Origin: an uncultured Verrucomicrobiota bacterium
GTDB taxonomy: Bacteria; Verrucomicrobiota; Verrucomicrobiia; Chthoniobacterales; SZAS-18
Reading direction: 5' to 3'
Assembly (NCBI GenBank): GCA_937871685.1
Contig: CALMOL010000195.1
Location: 1 to 22,567 of the forward strand
Length of the DNA stretch: 22,567 nucleotides
The notes under the pieces are model-generated. The model saw only the letters and a list, made by a program, of their open reading frames with translations, was not told the DNA's origin and did no database searches. The translations under genes were made by a program, and so were the position numbers. This document shows positions 17,435 to 22,567 of this stretch, piece by piece (the stretch's first letter is position 1; the number at the start of each line of letters is the position of its first letter).

Positions 17435-18396
17435 AGTTCCCTCACCTTTCTCTACTTGTTCCTGCGGTCGCTACCGCGGCCCTTGCCTTGGCTCCAGGTC
17501 ACGCCACGGCCGAGACCGCCTACGGTCTCACGAGCACTTCCCAGCTCGTCCAATTTGACACCTCCAGCCCCAGCAACACCACGTTCCTGGTCGGCGCGCT
17601 CACGCCCGCTGCCGGCCAGCAAATCGTGGGCATCGATTTCCAGCCCGCATCCTTCGGCAACAGTGGCGGCCCGACCTTGTTTGCCCTCGGCTACAACACC
17701 AGCACTAACTTCGCCCAGATCTACACGATCAACGTGTCCAGCGGGGCGCTGACTGCGGTGGGGTCGGGCGCCACGATCGGCACCGGGGCAGTCGGGTCTT
17801 TCGGTTTCGACTTCAATCCCATGTCCGGCGGCATCCGCGTGGTTCTTGGAACGACGACTAACAACAACTACCGCTTCAGCGCGGCAACCGGCGCCCTCGC
17901 CGGCACGGACACAGCCCTCGCCTACGCCTCGGGTGACACCGGCAACCCCACCGGCGGCCCCGCCTCGCAGCCCCAGATCGTCGGCGCCGCCTACACCAAC
18001 AATTTTGCCGGCACCGCCTCCACCACCCTCTACGGATATGACTTCGGGCGTGATGCCCTCGTGATGATCGGCAGCACCGGTGGCGCGCCCAATTCGCCGA
18101 ACTCCGGCATCCTGACGACGGTGGGCCTGTTCCCCGCGGCTTCTCAAGCGCAGACCTCGGCGGTCGGCTTCGACATTTCCAGCGCCACCGGGACGGCCTT
18201 CCTGAGTTCGCAAGGCAACGCGGGGACGAATTTCTACACCGTGAACCTCGCCAACGGTCAGCCTACGCTTGCGGGCAACTTCGGTGCCTTCACGGTCAAC
18301 GACTTCGCGGTGGTTCCCGAGCCCGGTTCGGTGGCGCTCTCGGCCCTTGGCCTCGGCGCGCTGGCCGTCGCAGTCCGCCGACGCAAGAAGGCCTGA
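17431..18396 (+). CDS. DUF4394-like PEP-CTERM protein
   Basis: A 321-residue exported protein. The signal peptide is MKFPHLSLLVPAVATAALAL, ending near ATAET. The mature domain starts AYGLTSTSQLVQFDT and contains IVGIDFQP, LFALGYN, GFDFNP and LYGYDFGRDALVMIG, the repeated blade-like strands of DUF4394, a predicted beta-propeller-type domain of unknown function. The C-terminus is VVPEPGSVALSALGLGALAVAV then RRRKK, a complete PEP-CTERM signal recognised by an exosortase, so the protein is probably processed during export and attached to or released at the surface. The start is the ATG at 17431, preceded by a pyrimidine-rich stretch instead of a Shine-Dalgarno. A strong terminator follows, so this is a single-gene unit with a structured leader. 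Confidence 0.87.
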   Translation: MKFPHLSLLVPAVATAALALAPGHATAETAYGLTSTSQLVQFDTSSPSNTTFLVGALTPAAGQQIVGIDFQPASFGNSGGPTLFALGYNTSTNFAQIYTINVSSGALTAVGSGATIGTGAVGSFGFDFNPMSGGIRVVLGTTTNNNYRFSAATGALAGTDTALAYASGDTGNPTGGPASQPQIVGAAYTNNFAGTASTTLYGYDFGRDALVMIGSTGGAPNSPNSGILTTVGLFPAASQAQTSAVGFDISSATGTAFLSSQGNAGTNFYTVNLANGQPTLAGNFGAFTVNDFAVVPEPGSVALSALGLGALAVAVRRRKKA

Positions 18397-18420
18397 CTTC
18401 CTTCCTGCAGTTGTTCTTCC

Positions 18421-18459
18421 CGCCCGCGGCTGGCCCTGGCCACCGCGGGCGTTTTCTTT
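18421..18459 (+). terminator. Rho-independent terminator of the DUF4394 gene
   Basis: CGCCCGCGG (18421-18429) pairs with CCGCGGGCG (18443-18451), with an inner TGGCC/GGCCA element, followed by TTTTCTTT. It starts 25 bp after the stop codon. Confidence 0.88.
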
Positions 18460-18573
18460 GCCCGCGCGGCGGGCGCATTCTGCGCCCGAGAAGGTCGTTC
18501 TTGGTGCGCCGGTGCGCTTGAACCGCTGAGTTCCAGGTCGCTTGGGCGACAGCGGCGAAAATTCCCTTCACGC

Positions 18574-18592
18574 GGTGCAAATCTTTTGCACC
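18574..18592. promoter_or_regulatory. Perfect 19-bp palindrome upstream of the ferritin-like gene
   Basis: GGTGCAAA (18574-18581) and TTTGCACC (18585-18592) are perfect inverted repeats around TCT, 79 bp before the start codon at 18672. There is no T-run after it, so a terminator is unlikely. The symmetry and distance suit an operator for a dimeric regulator. Confidence 0.42.
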
Positions 18593-18671
18593 CTCGCGCG
18601 CCCTTCGTGACGAATTCCCCCTGCCGGTCCCCCGGCAATGCCCGTTCCGTTTACCCACCGCAATCATTCGT

Positions 18672-19610
18672 ATGGAAAACCTCACTTCCCCCCAAGCTTC
18701 GGTTCTCGCTTCGGCGCTCTCGCGCCGCTCGTTCTTCCGCAAAGCCTCGCTGGCTGGTGCCGCCGTCGCCGCTGGCTCCGTCCTTCCTGTTTCCTCGCTG
18801 CTCGCACAAAGGCAAAGCCGGCCGGACGACGCCGCGCTCGACGTGGCGGTCCTTACCTTCGCGCTCAACCTTGAATACCTGGAGGCGGAGTTCTACCTGC
18901 GCGCCGTCACTGGCCTCGGGCTGGAGGACAATGGTGTCGGCGTGAAGGGCACGGGCACCTTTGGCCGCGTCACCGTGAAGTCGAACCCCAAGGTTCCTTT
19001 CGCCACCCCGGCCTTCCAGCAGTATGCGCAGGAAATTGCCGAGGATGAGAAGAACCACGTGAAGTTCCTCCGCTCGGCGCTCATCGCCGCGACCGGCTCC
19101 GTCATCGCGCGCCCGCCGATTGACCTGCTGAACTCCTTCAACACCGCGGCGATGGCCGCCGGCCTCGGGGCGCAGTTCGACCCCTTCGCGAACGAGGTCA
19201 ACTTCCTCATCGGCTCCTACATCTTCGAGGACGTGGGCGTCACCGCCTACAAGGGCGCCGCGCGCCTGATCTCGAACGGCGACTACCTGGAGGCCGCCGC
19301 CGGCATCCTGGCCGTCGAGGCGTATCACGCTGGCATCATCCGCACCACGCTGTTTGCGGCCAACGCGTCCACGAACGGCGCAGCGGCGGATGCTACCACC
19401 AAGATTTCTGCATTGCGCGCGGCGCTCTCCGGCGTGTCGGATGACCAGGGCATCGTGCTCAACGGCAACGCGAATCTCGTTCCCACCGACGCCAACTCGA
19501 TCGCCTTCTCCCGCTCCACGCGGCAGGTGCTCAACATCGTGTATGGCGCGCAGAACGCTGCGAACGGCCTGTTCTTCCCGAACGGCCTAAACGGCCCGAT
19601 CACGACTTGA
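18672..19610 (+). CDS. Tat-exported ferritin-like domain protein
   Basis: A 312-residue protein of the ferritin-like / desiccation-related type (Ferritin_2-like). The N-terminus SRRSFFRKASLAGAAVAAGS (residues 17-36) is a twin-arginine signal, which fits export of a folded, metal-loaded protein. The four-helix bundle shows candidate metal ligands: LNLEYLEAEFY (Glu68, Glu71, Glu73), EIAEDEKNH (Glu126, His129), FEDVG (Glu186) and VEAYH (Glu216, His219). This gives the paired E...ExxH arrangement of di-iron proteins. The role is uncertain: metal storage, oxidative-stress protection or a structural role have all been proposed for relatives. The ATG at 18672 has no Shine-Dalgarno. It lies between two terminators and so is monocistronic, with a 19-bp palindrome upstream that could be its operator. 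Confidence 0.88.
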   Translation: MENLTSPQASVLASALSRRSFFRKASLAGAAVAAGSVLPVSSLLAQRQSRPDDAALDVAVLTFALNLEYLEAEFYLRAVTGLGLEDNGVGVKGTGTFGRVTVKSNPKVPFATPAFQQYAQEIAEDEKNHVKFLRSALIAATGSVIARPPIDLLNSFNTAAMAAGLGAQFDPFANEVNFLIGSYIFEDVGVTAYKGAARLISNGDYLEAAAGILAVEAYHAGIIRTTLFAANASTNGAAADATTKISALRAALSGVSDDQGIVLNGNANLVPTDANSIAFSRSTRQVLNIVYGAQNAANGLFFPNGLNGPITT

Positions 19611-19640
19611 TCCCCGTCGCGGTCCACCGCCTTCGCTTCC

Positions 19641-19678
19641 GCCGCCGTCCTGCTTCACGCGGGCCGGCGGCTTTTTTT
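19641..19678 (+). terminator. Rho-independent terminator of the ferritin-like gene
   Basis: GCCGCCG (19641-19647) pairs with CGGCGGC (19665-19671); after one mismatch five further pairs (19649-19653 with 19659-19663) close a TTCAC loop. Seven T follow (19672-19678). Confidence 0.9.
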
Positions 19679-19727
19679 GACGCGATTCCCCGTGCCCGGT
19701 CCGCCGCCGTGGCGGAGCGTGCGGACG

Positions 19728-20459
19728 ATGATCGAAGTTTCCGCGCTCACCAAGGTCTATGGCGCCCTGCGGGCGGTGGATGACCTGTCGTTCGCCGTCC
19801 AGCCCGGCGAGGTGCTCGGCCTGCTCGGGCAGAACGGCGCGGGGAAGACCACCACGCTCCGCTGCCTCGCCGGCATCATCCCGCCAACCTCTGGCTCGAT
19901 CCGCCTCGCCGGCTGCGACCTCCGCGCCGAGCCGCTCGAGGCCAAGCGCCGGCTCGCCTTCCTCTCGGACGAGCCGCGCCTCTTCGAGCACCTCACGGTT
20001 CGGCAGCACCTCGACTTCGCGGCGCGTCTCTATCAGGTGGCTGATGCCGCCGCCCGCATCCCCGCGCTGCTCGCCGACCTGGAATTGACCGAGCAGGCCG
20101 GCTCCCTCCCCGCGGAGCTCTCGCGCGGCATGAAGCAGAAGGTGGGCGTCGCGTGCGGCTTGCTGCACGAGCCGGCGGTGATGTTCTTCGACGAGCCGCT
20201 CACCGGCCTCGACCCCATCGCCATCCGCAAGACGAAGCGCCTCATCACCGCGCGCGCCGCGGCGGGAGCGGCCATCATCCTGTCCTCGCACCTCCTGCAT
20301 CTCGTGGACGAAATCTGCACGCACGTCCTCGTGCTCCGCCGCGGCAAGCGCGTGGCGCACGGCACCCTCGCCGAGGTGCGCGCCGCGCACGCCGGCGCGG
20401 AGGGTGACTCGCTGGAGGACGCCTTCCTGCGGCTGGCCGGCGAGGCCAGCGCCGCGTGA
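19728..20459 (+). CDS. ABC transporter ATP-binding protein (ABC-2 exporter type)
   Basis: A 243-residue ATPase that powers the membrane protein encoded next. Walker A is GQNGAGKT (34-41), the signature LSRGMKQKVG (131-140), Walker B VMFFDEP with catalytic Glu156, D-loop TGLD, and the switch His is His188 in SSHLLH. The Q-loop position reads LSDEPRLFEHLT, with acidic residues as in many ABC-2 (CcmA-like) ATPases. I chose the ATG at 19728 because GGAG lies 10 nt upstream and the N-terminus MIEVSALTKVYG is standard; the frame extends 17 codons upstream into the terminator of the previous gene. It ends 22 bp before the permease gene, so the two form an operon. The cargo is unknown. Confidence 0.92.
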   Translation: MIEVSALTKVYGALRAVDDLSFAVQPGEVLGLLGQNGAGKTTTLRCLAGIIPPTSGSIRLAGCDLRAEPLEAKRRLAFLSDEPRLFEHLTVRQHLDFAARLYQVADAAARIPALLADLELTEQAGSLPAELSRGMKQKVGVACGLLHEPAVMFFDEPLTGLDPIAIRKTKRLITARAAAGAAIILSSHLLHLVDEICTHVLVLRRGKRVAHGTLAEVRAAHAGAEGDSLEDAFLRLAGEASAA

Positions 20460-20481
20460 CGGCCGGCTTGGGTCCTGACGC

Positions 20482-22290
20482 TTGGCCATCGACGATCTCG
20501 CCGTGCCTCCCGCCCTCTGGTTTCTCTGGTCCCGCAGCGTCGCAAACGCGCTGCGCGCGCGCCTGCGCCGGCTGCGCGACCCGCGCTATCTCCTCGGCAC
20601 GGTGCTGGCCTTCGGCTGGTTCGGGTTCATCCTGTGGTCGAATGGGATGCGCTGGGGACAGCCCCCGGAAAAGATGCGGCTTCCGCCGGAGATGCTTTTC
20701 AACCCGGCCGTGGGATCGCTCGTGTTCCTCGTCGCGCTGCTCGCCTTTGCCTGGCTCCTGCCGGCCTCGCGCGCGGCGATCGGCTTCTCCGAGGCGGAGA
20801 CGGCCTGGCTTTTTCCCGCGCCGCTGCTTCGCCAGCAGCTCGTCCGATACAAGCTGCTCGCCTCGCAGATCTCGCTCCTTTTCACCTCGGTGCTCTTCGC
20901 GTTGCTCACCGGCCGCCTCGGCGGCGGCGCGGGCGTGGGGGGCTCCGGCTGGGCGCGGGTGATCGGGTTTTGGTTGATTCTCTCGCTCGTCCAGCTCCAT
21001 CGGATTGGCGCGTCGTTCGTCCTTGCGCGCCTCTACGAGGCGGGCTTGTCAGACGGGCGGCGGCGCCTCACGGTCGCCGGCCTTCTCCTCGCCGTGGCCG
21101 GTGCATTCGCCGCCGCGTGGAGCTGGGGCTGGCTGCCTGCTCCGCCGGATCTCGGCCCCTTGCCCGCCCTCGTCGCGCCGGGTGCCATCGGCGCGTGGCT
21201 GGATCAGCTGCGCGAGTGGACGCTGGCGCCGCCGCTCGGCTGGCTCTTGTGGCCCCTGCGCGCCGTGCTGGCGCCGTGGTTTGCCCGCGACGCCGCCACG
21301 TTCCTTGCCGCGCTCGGGCCGGCGTTCGGCATCCTGGCGCTGCACTACGCTTGGGTCACGCGCAGCGACGTCGCCTTCGAGGAAGCCTCCGCCGACCGCG
21401 CGCAAAGGGACGCCGAGCGGATGCGCCGGGTAAACGAGGGCGGCGGCGGGTATCGCCCGCCTTGGCGGCGGGAGGGACTCCGTCCGGCGCAGGCGCTCTG
21501 GCGCCTGCGCCCGGTTGGCCATCCGACGGCGGCCTTTGCGTGGCGCGCCGCCTTGGAGGCGGGCGGGCGACGCCGGCTCCTTGGGCTTCTCGGGGCCGGC
21601 GCCGCGCTCCTCGGCGTCATCGCCATCGGCGGGCCGACCGTTCTCGGCGAGCTGCCGCGCATCCTGCTCATGATGCTCGCGTTCCAGGGGGCAATCGTCA
21701 CGCTGCTCTTCATCGCGCCCTTCGCCACCGCGAAGCGCGTCGGCGGCGAGCTGCGCCACTCCGCCGAGTTCAAGTCGGCGCCGATCCTCGGGCGCGATGT
21801 GATCCGCGGCCGCCTGTGGTTCAGCGCCGTGGGCTGGACGCTTGTGCAGTTGGTTTCGCTCGCCGTGATCGTGCTGCTGCTGCGCGTGGTTCGGCCAGGC
21901 ACCTGGAGCCAAGTTGCCGCCATCGTGCCCGCGGGCCTGGGCGCGGCCGCGGTGATCCTCTGGCCCGCCAACGCCGTCGCGGCGCTCCTCCCCTCCGCGG
22001 CGTTCCTGTGGTTCCCGGCTTGGTTCCGAACGGGCGAGCGCCGCGGCCCGGAAGCCTCTGGCGTGGGCATCCTCCTGTTCATCACGCAGGTGCTGTGGTT
22101 GCTGCTCGCCCTCGGCATTCCAGGTGCCGTCGGCGCCTTCGCCGGCTGGCTGCTGGTGGCCAAGATTGGCCTGTCCGCCGCCGTTCTCCTTGGCGCGCTG
22201 GTCGCAGTCGTCCCGCTTGCCTTGCTCGCTTGGTTCGGCGCCAGCCTTCTCGGCCAAATCTTTGATGATCACGATCCCTCACGGGAGTAG
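20482..22290 (+). CDS. Large ABC exporter membrane subunit
   Basis: A 602-residue polytopic inner-membrane protein. After a short basic region (RARLRRLRDPR) there are hydrophobic segments at about 38-54, 77-97, 126-144, 158-180, 197-215 and 275-295, then a hydrophilic loop rich in Arg and Glu (about 300-350). A second membrane half has at least five further segments, so it looks like two fused six-helix halves with conserved blocks such as GFSEAETAWLFPAPLLRQQL, an EAE-type coupling region. It resembles the putative ABC exporter family found next to CcmA-like ATPases. Start is uncertain: TTG at 20482 keeps the full frame, while GTG at 20503 would remove seven residues. No Shine-Dalgarno is seen at either. 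The substrate is unknown; no nearby gene suggests one. Confidence 0.85.
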   Translation: MAIDDLAVPPALWFLWSRSVANALRARLRRLRDPRYLLGTVLAFGWFGFILWSNGMRWGQPPEKMRLPPEMLFNPAVGSLVFLVALLAFAWLLPASRAAIGFSEAETAWLFPAPLLRQQLVRYKLLASQISLLFTSVLFALLTGRLGGGAGVGGSGWARVIGFWLILSLVQLHRIGASFVLARLYEAGLSDGRRRLTVAGLLLAVAGAFAAAWSWGWLPAPPDLGPLPALVAPGAIGAWLDQLREWTLAPPLGWLLWPLRAVLAPWFARDAATFLAALGPAFGILALHYAWVTRSDVAFEEASADRAQRDAERMRRVNEGGGGYRPPWRREGLRPAQALWRLRPVGHPTAAFAWRAALEAGGRRRLLGLLGAGAALLGVIAIGGPTVLGELPRILLMMLAFQGAIVTLLFIAPFATAKRVGGELRHSAEFKSAPILGRDVIRGRLWFSAVGWTLVQLVSLAVIVLLLRVVRPGTWSQVAAIVPAGLGAAAVILWPANAVAALLPSAAFLWFPAWFRTGERRGPEASGVGILLFITQVLWLLLALGIPGAVGAFAGWLLVAKIGLSAAVLLGALVAVVPLALLAWFGASLLGQIFDDHDPSRE

Positions 22291-22567
22291 CAGCGGCGAG
22301 CCGCAGCATTCCTCAGCAATTCCGAGCCATGCGCGCCGACGTTTCGCGACCTCCGCGGCGAGCACTGGGTTCTTAAGAGCGGTGTGCGCTGAAGGCGGCT
22401 GGGGACGTTTCGCAGGGGTGGGGTGCCTCCGAAGATGCCGATGCTTGTGGCGAGCTTCTCGCGGGAGGAGATTAAGGTGCCCGCGGGTTCCGGGATGCCG
22501 CTGAAGGTCCCAATGCTCGTTTCCGGCCACTTGCGAGGGTCCTCGTGAGAACCTTGGAAGTGGTCAC
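22291..22567. other. Right-edge stretch without a supported gene
   Basis: Directly after the permease stop is a short GCGGC/GCCGC inverted repeat (about 22293-22304) without T-run. Further right, GGTGCCT, AAGGTGCCC and AAGGTCCCA motifs recur, and the last 50 bases contain GAAGTGGTCA, which also occurs in the second 21-bp array. This suggests a further degenerate array that continues beyond the window. A minus-strand open frame (22279-22530) has no start signal and an atypical His/Arg/Pro composition, so I do not call it. Confidence 0.35.

Noticed and set aside
22279..22530. 83-codon minus-strand frame at the right edge
   Set aside because: It overlaps the permease end, lacks a start context, and has a His/Arg/Pro composition typical of a chance frame.

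Overview
The window is GC-rich throughout, and its gene content points to a Verrucomicrobiota-type bacterium, probably close to Opitutae. Two proteins end in PEP-CTERM sorting signals. One of them is a giant autotransporter-type beta-strand repeat protein and the other is DUF4394-like. Almost no gene has a Shine-Dalgarno sequence. The assignment is an inference from gene families, not from a marker gene. No rRNA, tRNA, CRISPR array, insertion sequence or phage gene was seen.

Layout, left to right. The 5' end of an unrecognised gene runs off the left edge (1-159, minus). Next is about 1.07 kb without a convincing gene, holding a 26-unit tandem array with a strict 21-bp period (558-1103). mtgA (minus) diverges from the giant PEP-CTERM protein gene (2252-7324), which ends in a strong terminator. 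A type II haloacid dehalogenase and a secreted GH13 amylase-family enzyme with a CBM48-like module follow on the plus strand. On the minus strand clpB is followed by two tandem paralogous genes for small exported proteins, each closed by an almost identical terminator. Upstream of clpB is a second 21-bp-period array (14668-14934) that runs into the end of a nucleotide-pyrophosphatase-like phosphodiesterase gene. That gene diverges, across only 42 bp, from a DUF3108 gene. The DUF4394 PEP-CTERM gene, a Tat-exported ferritin-like gene and a two-gene ABC exporter follow on the plus strand. The last 277 bp hold no supported gene.

How the genes relate. Most products act outside the cytoplasm: cell wall polymerisation (MtgA), surface or exported structural proteins (PEP-CTERM pair), periplasmic hydrolases (GH13, phosphodiesterase), exported small proteins, a ferritin-like protein and an exporter. 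They look like independent housekeeping or envelope transcription units, not one pathway. No exosortase gene is present, so PEP-CTERM processing must be encoded elsewhere.

The least ordinary content is the 21-bp-period arrays. Both are intergenic, keep their period with few or no indels, and share a GAYCACTTCGGY core. In the first array several units are self-complementary. A third array may begin at the right edge. The other points worth a second look are a stem-loop plus 17-codon leader ORF overlapping the DUF4394 start, a perfect 19-bp palindrome upstream of the ferritin-like gene, and the duplicated gene-plus-terminator downstream of clpB.
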